64,000 bases of DNA, from positions 3,865,633 to 3,929,632 of the forward strand of contig NZ_CP061800.1 in assembly GCF_017377395.1 (NCBI RefSeq), in the 5' to 3' direction. Positions 37,713 through 46,121 of this stretch are shown piece after piece (the first letter of the stretch is position 1; the number at the start of each line of letters is the position of its first letter). The notes under the pieces are model-generated. The model did not search any database and had not been told where the DNA came from. It saw only the letters and a list, made by a program, of their open reading frames with translations. Both the position numbers and the translations under genes were made by a program. The DNA is from Desulfonema magnum (GTDB lineage Bacteria; Desulfobacterota; Desulfobacteria; Desulfobacterales; 4be13).

Positions 37713-38939
37713 ATGGAACAAACATGCGAAATAATTGATATGGATCAGTTGGATCATGGCCGGTTCGGATCATGGTCTTTTTCACAGGATTTCTGTGTGA
37801 CCTGCGGGCTTTGTTCAAGTTCCTGTCCGGCCTCCGGCATAGACGGATTTGATCCCCGGAAATTTGTCCGTATGGTGTCACTGGGACTTGAAGATAAGGT
37901 GGTTGAGGCGAGATGGCCGTGGATATGCACTATGTGTGCCAAATGCGAGCATGTCTGCCCCATGGAGATTGATATTCCTGCCATGGTCAGAAGCGTGAGG
38001 GGCCTCCGGGAGCGTGAAAAGGTTCCGGGAGTTCTTCATAAGGGACTGGCTGCTGCTTTGGAAACAGGGAATAATCTCAGCCTGCCCAAAGAGGATTTTG
38101 TATTTATCTTAGAGGATGTCGCGGAGGAAATTGCGGAGGAACCGGGGTTTGAAGGATTCACGGTTCCCATTGACAAGGAAGGGGCAAATATCCTCACCAC
38201 CATCCATAACAAGCTGGTGAATACCCACACCGAAGACCTCAAGCACTGGTGGAAAATCTTCCACGCGGCAAAAGAAGACTGGACCGTGCCTTCTGACAAC
38301 TGGGAAGGAACCAACTGGGGACTGTTTACCGGAGACGACGAGGCCATGAAGATCATGGCGGGACGCGTTGCGGAGCAGATGGAAAAACTGAAAGTTAAAA
38401 ATCTCCTCTGGCCCGAATGAGGGCATGCCTATCTTGCGACCAGGTCTGGTCTTGAAAAATGGTACCCCGAGGCATTGAAAAAATTCGGAGCGGTTACGGT
38501 ATTTGATCTTCTCATCAAATATATTAAGGAAGGCACAATCAAACTGGACAAATCACGGTTCGATAATGTGCTGGCGACCTATCATGATCCCTGCAATTAT
38601 GGCAGAAAAGCCGAGACATTGTTTGGCCACGGATATTTTGACGAGCCAAGATGGATATTGGATCAGTGTATGGATAATTGGATTGATCTCTATCCCACAA
38701 AAAAAGATCAGTTCTGCTGCGGTGGCGGCGGCGGAACTCTTACCACGGGATACAACACCGAGCGTATTCTCTATGGCAGAAAAAAAATGGATCAGATTAA
38801 GGCCACACGCGCAACCATGCTTGTGGTGCCTTGTCATAGCTGCCACGGTCAGATGAATAATATCAAAAAGGAATATGGAATGGAGGACCTTGAGGTAAAA
38901 TATCTGTGGGAACTGGTGGCGGATTGTCTTATTCTGTGA
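37713..38939 (+). CDS. HdrC/HdrB-like iron-sulfur oxidoreductase, predicted selenoprotein (Sec236)
   Basis: 408 residues if TGA at 38418-38420 is read as selenocysteine. Residues 20-90 carry HdrC-type clusters CVTCGLCSSSCP and CTMCAKCEHVCP. The TGA falls in WPE-U-GHAYLATRSG; relatives have Cys in the PECGHA motif of the first CCG domain. The frame continues without break to a full second CCG domain: C-X40-CC-X37-C-X2-C (DPCNYG ... FCCGGGG ... CHSC), which ligates the unusual HdrB-type cluster. A hairpin with apical loop AGGTCT starts 22 nt past the TGA. Two separate genes would leave both halves non-functional and the second without a start codon near the break. It is probably the catalytic disulfide- or electron-handling subunit of the cluster. 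Confidence 0.85.
38418..38460 (+). promoter_or_regulatory. In-frame TGA with bacterial SECIS-like hairpin
   Basis: TGA at 38418-38420 is followed at 38438-38451 by GACC-AGGTCT-GGTC, a stem with loop AGGTCT. The E. coli fdhF SECIS apical loop has the same GGTC(T) core at a similar distance. It would recruit SelB for selenocysteine insertion. Confidence 0.75.
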
Positions 38940-38945
38940 TATTTA

Positions 38946-39008
38946 TGTGTCAGGGCGTTAGGGTGTTAGGTGTTAGGTGTTAGGGTGTTAGGTGTTAGGT
39001 GTCAGGTG
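38946..39008. repeat. Heptamer array TGTTAGG
   Basis: About eight units of TGTTAGG and variants (TGTCAGG), 7 bp after the selenoprotein stop. Confidence 0.85.
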
Positions 39009-39040
39009 TTTAAAAAGTCCCGACATGGACGGCATATTTT

Positions 39041-39541
39041 AGTTTGTAGTTCCGCCTTTAGGCGGTGTGTGAGACCGCCTAAAGGCGGAACTACGAACTG
39101 CGGTGTGTGTGACCGCCTAAAGGCGGAACTACGAACTGCGGTGTGTGAGACCGCCTAAAGGCGGAACTACGAACTGCGGTGTGTGAGACCGCCTAAAGGC
39201 GGAACTACGAACTGCGGTGTGTGAGACCGCCTAAAGGCGGAACTACGAACTGCGGTGTGTGTGACCGCCTAAAGGCGGAACTACGAACTGCGGTGTGTGA
39301 GACCGCCTAAAGGCGGAACTACGAACTGCGGTGTGTGAGACCGCCTAAAGGCGGAACTACGAACTGCGGTGTGTGAGACCGCCTAAAGGCGGAACTACGA
39401 ACTGCGGTGTGTGTGACCGCCTAAAGGCGGAACTACGAACTGCGGTGTGTGAGACCGCCTAAAGGCGGAACTACGAACTGCGGTGTGTGAGACCGCCTAA
39501 AGGCGGAACTACGAACTGCGGTGTGTGTGACCGCCTAAAGA
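39041..39541. repeat. 38-bp tandem array (CCGCCTAAAGGCGGAACTACGAACT type)
   Basis: About thirteen head-to-tail units of 38 bp built on GACCGCCTAAAGGCGG and AACTACGAACTGCGGTGTGT, with alternating GTGTGAG/GTGTGTG. The first unit faces the others, forming a hairpin. Same family as 17180-17311. The unit includes the palindrome CCGCCTTTAGGCGG. The last unit breaks off at 39540, 33 bp before the next gene. Confidence 0.92.
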
Positions 39542-39572
39542 CTTTCAAACAATAAGGAGTAAATAGAGGAAA

Positions 39573-40085
39573 ATGGAACTTACCGATATTCTGTCCATTG
39601 AAAAATGGACTGAATTTGAAAAAGATATTGTCGGCAGATCAAGATTGGATGCTTCTGTTTTTAATACAGACGGTATTCGGATAACAAATTTCAGGCAGTT
39701 GGCCAACCGCCTGTGTCCCGAGGTTAAGGCAACAGACAGGGGCCAGAGTTTTATCTGTGCTGTCGCGCACATGAATCTTGCTGCCCAGGCCATGCAGACA
39801 AAAAAACCTGTTATTGAGGAATGTGACGCGGGACTTTTAAAGCTTGTTGTTCCCATATTTGTGAAGGATGAATTTGTGGGAGCGGTCGGAGCGTGCGGTT
39901 TTCTTCTCGATGACGGTGAGATTGATTCGTTTATGGTCAACAAAACAACGGATATCCCCGAAGAAAAAATCGAAAGCCTGTCAGAAGGCATTGAGACAAT
40001 CTCGACCGAAAAAGCAGAATCTCTTGCCGCGTATATTCAGAAACAATTGGACAACTTTGTGAATGATTTTGAAAAACAGCAATAA
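39573..40085 (+). CDS. PocR sensory domain protein
   Basis: 170 residues, essentially one PocR ligand-binding domain: MELTDILSIEKWTEFEKDIV, then FNTDGIRITNF, ATDRGQSFICAVAHMNLAAQ and VIEECDAGLLKLVVPIFVKD with GAVGACGFLL. PocR domains are PAS-like sensors, possibly of hydrocarbon or small-molecule ligands; here the output domain is absent. GAGGAAA precedes the ATG. It lies downstream of the Hdr cluster and upstream of a large response regulator, and may feed a partner kinase. Confidence 0.85.
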   Translation: MELTDILSIEKWTEFEKDIVGRSRLDASVFNTDGIRITNFRQLANRLCPEVKATDRGQSFICAVAHMNLAAQAMQTKKPVIEECDAGLLKLVVPIFVKDEFVGAVGACGFLLDDGEIDSFMVNKTTDIPEEKIESLSEGIETISTEKAESLAAYIQKQLDNFVNDFEKQQ

Positions 40086-40109
40086 ATAAACTCTCAGCAG
40101 ATCATAAAT

Positions 40110-40233
40110 CCGGCGTGCAAAAATTAAGCGAAGCGGTTTTTTGCACATAATCGCAAATCTTCAAGAAGGTTTTCGATCTACTGAGTCTGTGAAAGACCTC
40201 CGAGGTTTTCAAAACCTCGGAGGTCTCGTATTA
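40110..40233. repeat. Inverted module copy and CCTCGGAGG hairpin
   Basis: 40117-40146 is a single inverted relative of the 26-bp hairpin module (GTGCAAAAATTAAGCGAAGC). 40190-40233 is the perfect hairpin GAAAGACCTCCGAGGTTTTC/AAAACCTCGGAGGTCTC, related to the arms at 11645-11805. It may also act as a terminator. Confidence 0.65.
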
Positions 40234-40256
40234 GTAAATTTCACCAGGAAAAAATA

Positions 40257-42722
40257 ATGCAGCAGCAGCAGACACAGCTCAAATTACTGATCGTGGATGA
40301 TGACCCTGATATTACACAGCTTATATCCCGTGTGTTAATGAAGCTGTCATATGATATCCGCACAGCCACTTCAGCTTCGGAGGCACTGAACATATTACGC
40401 GGATGCCCGACGGATATTCTCATTACTGATATTGATATGCCCGGTATGAACGGCATAAAATTGATGGAAGAAGTGTTACGGCTATATCCGAATACGGTTG
40501 CTATCGGGATAACAGGATATGGGAACATAGATTTTGCTGTAAATTTTATGAAACGCGGGGGAACTGATTTTTTACAGAAGCCGATAAATGTTGATACCAT
40601 AAAGTTTGCGGTGAACTCGGCTGCGGAAAAATACCGATTAAAGCAGGAACTGAGACGGAGCAATGAAGAACTCAGACGAAACAACATCGCTCTTCAGAAA
40701 GAAATTAAGGCTCGGGTTGAAAGTGATGAACTGAACAAAAAGCTGTTTGAAACCCATTCTGCCATCATGCTTGTGATTGATCCGGAAACCGGTGATATCG
40801 TGAACGCCAATCTGGCTGCCTGTAATTATTACGGATACAGCAAAAAAGAGATCGCCCGCTTAAAAATTACGGATTTAAATACACTGACGAAGGAAGAAGT
40901 TTTTGCAGAGATGAACAGGGCAAAAACCCAGGAAAAAAACTTCTTTTGCTTTCGTCATCGTCTGGCAAACGGAGAAATCCGGGAGGTTGAAGTTATCAGT
41001 GTTCCCACGAAAATGGAGAACAGGCAGTTTTTATATTCGACAATCCGGGATGTCAGCAGGCGCATCAGGGCTGAAAAAGCATTGCAAGCATCTGAGCAGA
41101 GATACCGTGAGGTCTTTGAAAATGCGCCTGTGGGCATTTATCAGGCTTCTGTGGAGGGAAAATTTCTAAAGGTAAATCCGGCCATGGCCCGAATATTTGG
41201 CTATAGCTCTGCTGATGAAATGATATCGGATGTAAAAAATATCTCAGAACAAATATATACCCATAAGGATCATCGGAAAAAATTCTTTGAAAAAATTCGA
41301 AAACACAGGGGATGGCTGACCATTGAAGAAGAATATTTTCGTAAGGACAAAACCATTATCATTGCCAAAGTAACCCTGCGGCTTGTCCGGGATGAGCATG
41401 AAAACCCACTTTATGTGGAGGGCTTTATTGAAGATGTTACCGAAAAAAGACAACAGGAGGACGCGTTTAATTTGGAAATGTCCAGGGCAAAAGAACTTCA
41501 CGACCTGGTTCTGGAACCCCGGCTGCCAATAATGCCAGGTCTCCAAATCAATATAAAATGTCTTCCCGCGGAATGTATCGGCGGCGATGTTCTGGAATTT
41601 TTGAAACTGGATGATAAGCGGCTACTTGTTTTTCTTGCGGATGTGACCGGTCACGGCATTCCCGCGGCCATCACAGGCAATACCCTGAAAATGCTCTTCA
41701 GGGAACTGTCAGAAACAGATAGCAATCCTGTTTCGATATGCCAGAATTTGAATCAGAAAATGCATAAGATCATTCTTACGGACGATATTATTGCCGCATT
41801 TTGCGGACAGATTGATCTGGAATCCATGAAACTTACCTATTGCCTTTGCGGTATTCCCTCTCCTATCATTCTCAGGAATCACGAACGGATATACCTGAAA
41901 CCGACAGGTTTGCCTCTGGGGGTCTTTGACGATGCCACATATGATGACAGAACCCTCACACTTATGAAAAATGACACCCTTGTTGCTTTCACCGACGGCA
42001 TAACAGAGGCAAAGGCTGAACATGGTGAAATTTTTGGGTTAAAAAGAGTGGCAGACAGCATTGGAAAGGGAAAGTACGATGTACATACAGTTATTGACAA
42101 TATTATAAAAAAAGCCCGTGCATTTCAGAAAAAAGAGACGTTCCGAGATGATGTGATTATTTTCAAAGTTAATATATTTGATGAACATGAATCGCTTTCC
42201 ATAAAACCGCGGAACAGATTTTGTTCAGCCAACAAATGTCGTTATAAAATAAAAACAAAATACATCAGCATTGGTAAACTGGTCCGTTTTTTTACAGAAC
42301 ATATGGCAGAGAAATCAAGAGAATCTTTTGATAATCTGAAAAAACTGAGAATAGCGTTTTTTGAAATGCTGACGAATGCTATTGAACACGGAAATCTGGA
42401 GCTGACCGACCTGAAGAGAGATAATGAATTTTACGATTCAAAAAAATATCGGGAAATTTATAAAAATCGAATACATTCAGATAAATATGGCGAAAGACTG
42501 ATCTGCATAGAATGCCTGTATAGTGATAAGCAACTGGAAATTTCAATAGAAGATGAAGGTAAGGGATTTAATATAAAGAATGTTCCTGATCCGACCCATG
42601 AAGACAATATTACCAAACTCTCCGGGAGAGGCATTGCCATTGCAAAAATGAATACGGACCAAGTCACTTATAACGCCAAAGGGAACAAGGTGGTATTGCG
42701 GCATAAAATTATTTATGAATAG
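40257..42722 (+). CDS. Response regulator with PAS-PAS-PP2C(SpoIIE)-HATPase
   Basis: 821 residues. REC domain at 8-125 with LLIVDDDPDITQ, phospho-acceptor Asp58 in DILITDIDMPGMNG and the lysine in FLQKPIN; two PAS domains (about 155-270 and 275-395). A SpoIIE/PP2C-type serine phosphatase follows (about 415-620: CIGGDVLEFLKLDDKRLLVF, ADVTGHGIPAAITGN, VAFTDGITEAK). An RsbW-like ATPase ends the protein (about 670-820: FEMLTNAIEHGNLELTDLKR, IEDEGKGFNI, LSGRGIAIAKM). It probably controls a partner-switching anti-sigma/anti-anti-sigma pathway. It ends exactly where the convergent gene at 42723 ends, with no spacer. Confidence 0.92.
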   Translation: MQQQQTQLKLLIVDDDPDITQLISRVLMKLSYDIRTATSASEALNILRGCPTDILITDIDMPGMNGIKLMEEVLRLYPNTVAIGITGYGNIDFAVNFMKRGGTDFLQKPINVDTIKFAVNSAAEKYRLKQELRRSNEELRRNNIALQKEIKARVESDELNKKLFETHSAIMLVIDPETGDIVNANLAACNYYGYSKKEIARLKITDLNTLTKEEVFAEMNRAKTQEKNFFCFRHRLANGEIREVEVISVPTKMENRQFLYSTIRDVSRRIRAEKALQASEQRYREVFENAPVGIYQASVEGKFLKVNPAMARIFGYSSADEMISDVKNISEQIYTHKDHRKKFFEKIRKHRGWLTIEEEYFRKDKTIIIAKVTLRLVRDEHENPLYVEGFIEDVTEKRQQEDAFNLEMSRAKELHDLVLEPRLPIMPGLQINIKCLPAECIGGDVLEFLKLDDKRLLVFLADVTGHGIPAAITGNTLKMLFRELSETDSNPVSICQNLNQKMHKIILTDDIIAAFCGQIDLESMKLTYCLCGIPSPIILRNHERIYLKPTGLPLGVFDDATYDDRTLTLMKNDTLVAFTDGITEAKAEHGEIFGLKRVADSIGKGKYDVHTVIDNIIKKARAFQKKETFRDDVIIFKVNIFDEHESLSIKPRNRFCSANKCRYKIKTKYISIGKLVRFFTEHMAEKSRESFDNLKKLRIAFFEMLTNAIEHGNLELTDLKRDNEFYDSKKYREIYKNRIHSDKYGERLICIECLYSDKQLEISIEDEGKGFNIKNVPDPTHEDNITKLSGRGIAIAKMNTDQVTYNAKGNKVVLRHKIIYE

Positions 42723-43610
42723 TCATCTGTGAATTACCGCTAAGACCTGATTGCCCGGGTCGGTATATTCAAGCCGGTCAAAACTCGTGGTTCTGGCTAA
42801 CTGGATACCGCGTCCGTGGGGATCAAAGGCTCGCTCCACGCTATATTCCATAAATGATTTCCAGTTAAATCCCGCACCCTGGTCCCGAATCAGAAACCGG
42901 ATTTCATTATCTGAACGTTCAAACCGGACAGAAACTGTCTTTGAGGCATTTTTCGGTAAAGCCATCCGTCGTTTCATCTCAATGAGCCATTTATCATCTT
43001 CAATCAGTCGTGATTTTTCCTTATAGGTAATCTCGAGATTACCGTGTTCCACGGCGTTAAGCAATAACTCCCATAAACCAATGGCAGTCTTGTCCGGTTT
43101 GGGACAAACTGCTGCCAGAAGCGTGGCAAGCATCTGAGCTTCTTCCATGTCTCGGAATTCAAAAAGCCCTGTTTTCATCAAGGTTAACGCATGTGTGGTT
43201 CGACGAATAGCTTCCTGCATGGATTTATGAGTAAGATAAGTGGATAATGCTGCTTTTACAGTGGCCTGAAGGATTTCTTTTTTGTAGGGTTTTGTGAGAT
43301 AATAATCAACCCCGGCCTGAAAGCCTTCCAAAATATTTTCTTCCCCATCCATTGAGGTTTGAAAAATGACCGGCACCATTTTTAAAATCTCGTGATTTTT
43401 CATCCTGGACAACACTTCCAGGCCATCCAGACCCGGCATCATCCGGTCCAAGATAACCGTATCATATGTTTTTGGTGATTTTTTCAACAATGTCCATGCG
43501 TTCATACCATTTTCAGCGATAACTATCTGATACCCCATGTTTTTAAGTTGCAGGGTAATCAGTTGCAAGGTAGCTGTGTTGTCATCTGCTACCAGCAATG
43601 TTGGCTTCAT
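42723..43610 (-). CDS. Response regulator with RsbW-like ATPase domain
   Basis: 295 residues. REC domain at 1-125 with Asp55 (TVILDRMMPGLDG) and Lys in YYLTKPYKKE. A linker helix follows, then a HATPase domain of anti-sigma/RsbW type (LLNAVEHGNLEITYKEK; IRDQGAGFNW; DPHGRGIQLARTTSFDRLEY). The 'NAVEHGNLE' N-box is nearly the same as in the convergent 821-residue protein, so the two share an ancestry or substrate and may act in one switch. No DNA-binding domain is present. It is convergent with its neighbour with zero intervening bases. Confidence 0.9.
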   Translation of the reverse strand: MKPTLLVADDNTATLQLITLQLKNMGYQIVIAENGMNAWTLLKKSPKTYDTVILDRMMPGLDGLEVLSRMKNHEILKMVPVIFQTSMDGEENILEGFQAGVDYYLTKPYKKEILQATVKAALSTYLTHKSMQEAIRRTTHALTLMKTGLFEFRDMEEAQMLATLLAAVCPKPDKTAIGLWELLLNAVEHGNLEITYKEKSRLIEDDKWLIEMKRRMALPKNASKTVSVRFERSDNEIRFLIRDQGAGFNWKSFMEYSVERAFDPHGRGIQLARTTSFDRLEYTDPGNQVLAVIHR

Positions 43611-43763
43611 AAATATTGCCTCATCCTTTTGTTTTCTTTACTTTACAGGTATAAATTAGTGTTATATCCGATGGGAGGGTTTTTCATGGCTGAATTTCCT
43701 GATAGTTTTCAGACAGGAAATTTCTGATCTGACCAATGTCATCTTCCGCTTCTGTCATGTCGT

Positions 43764-43931
43764 TATAGTATTTAGATTTAGGTATGTCCTGGCACGAAAG
43801 TTGCATACAGAGGCGGCCTCCGGGATTCCGAACGGACGAATGAAATTTTCAGGCCCGGAAACGGCTTTTTTTCCGGGACAACCTTCCCATGCAAAAATCA
43901 TGCCGGGACATACCTAAATCTAAGTACTATA
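43764..43931. mobile_element. MITE-like element, family B, copy 2
   Basis: 168 bp, apparently identical to 6983-7150 throughout, including the one-base mismatch between its ends. This is evidence of recent movement. Confidence 0.88.
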
Positions 43932-43935
43932 CAAG

Positions 43936-44006
43936 GATTTGTTATAAGAACGGGATTGATAAGAAAGGGACTGAATCGCCTTTCTTATCATCCCGTTCTT
44001 ATAGCA
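43936..44006. repeat. GATAAGAAAGGG-type stem-loop
   Basis: TATAAGAACGGGATTGATAA pairs with TTATCATCCCGTTCTTATA. It lies between the family B element and mlaA; possibly a terminator. Confidence 0.65.
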
Positions 44007-44079
44007 AATCCCTGTAACAAAATTTCGCCTTTTCCGTGTTCTCAGAATCTCACGGAAATTTTTCTGACCAGTCACCCCT

Positions 44080-45102
44080 TTATTTTATCCATTCTTTTAT
44101 CAGATTATCGTACCTTCTTTCACTTCGTTTTTCTTCCCTGTCTTCTGTTTTATTTTTGCGATACTGGAGATAGGCGTCCCGAAATGCCTCATAGGGTTCA
44201 ATGGCAGCATCTTTGATGGCCTCATAATCTCCGATTCGGAATGAGGTCTCATTTACGGTCTCAAAACCGGTGAGCCCCAGAGTCGCCTCAGCAGGCAGTT
44301 CCGTCCAGGTGGTGATATTCAGAAACCGGTCTCCGATCATTCCCACGGAATCCCGCAGAGTGGAAGGCCCCAGAAGCGGCCACACAAGGTAAAATCCGTT
44401 CCCGACCCCGTAAGTGGAAAGGGTCTGTCCCAAATCTTCCTCAGGCGGTTTGGCAAATCTGGGGTTATTTTTGGCGATGTCTCCGAATCCGAGAACACCC
44501 ACCGTGCTGTTGATCAGAAATCTGGCAAGTTCAATTTCCGCTGTGTGTATCTTTCCCTGAAGAAGACAGTTCGCCATTCGGATAGGCGTGGTGAGATTAT
44601 CAAAAAAATTTTTCACACCAAGTCTGAAAGGCTCAGGCGTGATACTTTTGTATCCTTTAGCCACGGGTTTCAGCACCCAGAAGTATAATTTATCATTAAA
44701 ATGGAACATGAGACGATTGAAGGGGGCCAAAGGATCCGCCACTCTTACTGTGTCGTCTGTGGCTTCTTCATCCCAGAGTTCAGAATCGTCATCAAAATCC
44801 TCATCAAGAAAAACATCATCTTCGTCGTCTTCGATATCTGAGACCATCTGGCCTCCGGAAGACGCATCTGCTTTATAATTCTGATCAGATTCGATATCGT
44901 CATCAAGATCATCATCAAGAAAATCTTCATCTTCATTGGCATCTTGCGGAGCAGCCACATCTGATTTATGGTTCTCATCAGATAAAAGGGATACGCCAGA
45001 GGTATCCACAACAGCCTGATGCGCACACCCGACTGAAAATAAAGCAAAAAATACAAAAAGTAATAACAGGCGATACAAAGCGTTCTTACACAGTGTTATC
45101 AT
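44080..45102 (-). CDS. mlaA: MlaA/VacJ family lipoprotein
   Basis: 340 residues. A lipoprotein signal with lipobox FSVGC (about residue 25) is followed by a very acidic linker (residues 35-110, DDDLDDDIESD and DEDFDDDSELWDEE; partly internally repeated). The MlaA core starts at VADPLAPFNRLMFHFNDKLY and includes NFFDNLTTPIRMANCLLQGK, STVGVLGFGDIAKN and GNGFYLVWPLLGPSTLRDSV. MlaA sits in the inner leaflet of the outer membrane and extracts phospholipids for return by the Mla pathway. It lies downstream of mlaC, separated by a MITE and other repeats, so the ancestral operon has been split. The acidic linker is unusually long. Confidence 0.9.
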   Translation of the reverse strand: MITLCKNALYRLLLLFVFFALFSVGCAHQAVVDTSGVSLLSDENHKSDVAAPQDANEDEDFLDDDLDDDIESDQNYKADASSGGQMVSDIEDDEDDVFLDEDFDDDSELWDEEATDDTVRVADPLAPFNRLMFHFNDKLYFWVLKPVAKGYKSITPEPFRLGVKNFFDNLTTPIRMANCLLQGKIHTAEIELARFLINSTVGVLGFGDIAKNNPRFAKPPEEDLGQTLSTYGVGNGFYLVWPLLGPSTLRDSVGMIGDRFLNITTWTELPAEATLGLTGFETVNETSFRIGDYEAIKDAAIEPYEAFRDAYLQYRKNKTEDREEKRSERRYDNLIKEWIK

Positions 45103-45158
45103 TTGTCAGTACCGTTCTTTTTGTTTTTCTGTTTTTCGACATCAATCATCAATAAATA

Positions 45159-45306
45159 AGTACCTGACCATAAGTTTCCGATATTTTCCCGGGGAAGAAA
45201 CCCGGCTTTTTTTTACCGGAACGATCCGCCGCCCGTGACGGAAAAAGCCGGGTTTCTTCGCTGTTCACAGAAAAAAAGATGTATAAAAAATTTTTGATCG
45301 GGTACT
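45159..45306. mobile_element. MITE-like element, family D, copy 2
   Basis: 148 bp, ends AGTACCTGACCATAAGTTTC and (complement of right end) AGTACCCGATCAAAAATTTT, TA on both sides (45157-45158, 45307-45308). Internal GAAACCCGGCTTTTTTTT / AAAAAGCCGGGTTTC as in the CRISPR-inserted copy. Confidence 0.8.
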
Positions 45307-45362
45307 TAGTTCGGACAGTTTTTAAAAAGTTAAGAATATCCAAAATTTTAACTTTTTGAAAT

Positions 45363-45480
45363 TAGGGAACTCGAGATAAATAACATACCCGATACAAAAA
45401 ATGTAGGGTGGGTGGAGCGAAGCGCAACCCACCGCACTATCAATTATCAATTGCAAATTATCAATTATCAATTATCAATT
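45363..45480. repeat. GGGTGGGT palindrome and heptamer array AATTATC
   Basis: 45363-45437 is a compact copy of the outer layer at 13991-14286 (TAGGGAACTCGAGATAAATA, TGTAGGGTGGGTGGAGCG, AACCCACC). 45441-45480 is an array of AATTATC units whose last copies encode the final residues and stop of mlaC. Confidence 0.8.
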
Positions 45481-46097
45481 TTTTCCTTTTTCTGCTTTTC
45501 GACCTTTGTTCTCACCTGCTCAATCAGATGGTCAGGTGATTTGTTCAAAAGGATGTTTTGAAACTGATTCCGATAATTTTTTACCAGACTCACCCCTTCG
45601 ACTTTGATATCATAGACCCGCCAGACCCCCTTATTCAGCCACATACGATAATCCACTGGAATCTCAACATTTTCCCGGGTCACCTTCGTTTTAACCAGTG
45701 CCATATTTGACTTGGATTTAGCGCCTATTTTCTGGCTCAGATAGTTGATCTTTTCGTTTTTATATTCCGCCTGTATCTTGTTGAGATAAGTATCTTCAAG
45801 GAGTTTGGCAAAAAGATCTGTAAATTCTTTTAACTGCTTCTCATCGAATTTTTTCCGATATTTGGCCAGGGCCAAATGAGCGATTTTATTAAAGTCAAAA
45901 ATCTCTCTGATAATATTCCATATCTTTTCACGTTGCACTTCTTTTTGTTCAGGTGCCTGATACTGAGGGTCCTTGAGGATGTTGATGACCTCATCCAAAG
46001 GTCCCTGGATCGCCTCCATCGGCCCTGTTGAACTGTGGGCAGACACGGGCAAACCAATAACCAACAAAAGAAAAAAAGCAGCAATAATTCTTTTCAT
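45468..46097 (-). CDS. mlaC: MlaC/Ttg2D phospholipid shuttle protein
   Basis: 209 residues. A signal peptide (IIAAFFLLLVIGLPVSAHSS) precedes an MlaC (Tol_Tol_Ttg2) domain: EVINILKDPQYQAPEQKEVQ, FNKIAHLALAKYRKKFDEKQ, FTDLFAKLLEDTYL, VDYRMWLNKGVWRVYDIKVE and GVSLVKNYRNQF. This periplasmic carrier moves phospholipids between MlaA and the MlaFEDB complex. The last residues KIDN and the TGA stop are read from the AATTATC heptamers, so the original 3' end was altered. It lies 24 bp downstream of mlaD. Confidence 0.9.
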   Translation of the reverse strand: MKRIIAAFFLLLVIGLPVSAHSSTGPMEAIQGPLDEVINILKDPQYQAPEQKEVQREKIWNIIREIFDFNKIAHLALAKYRKKFDEKQLKEFTDLFAKLLEDTYLNKIQAEYKNEKINYLSQKIGAKSKSNMALVKTKVTRENVEIPVDYRMWLNKGVWRVYDIKVEGVSLVKNYRNQFQNILLNKSPDHLIEQVRTKVEKQKKEKIDN

Positions 46098-46121
46098 AGC
46101 GTCCTCCTTATTTTAAAAGTT

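Noticed and set aside
38475..38939. Separate gene for the second CCG domain
   Set aside because: The frame is continuous with 37713-38417 apart from one TGA at a conserved Cys position, and a SECIS-like hairpin follows; treated as one selenoprotein gene.
39041..39541. Possible CRISPR array
   Set aside because: Units are contiguous 38-bp repeats with only two spacer variants; there are no unique spacers.
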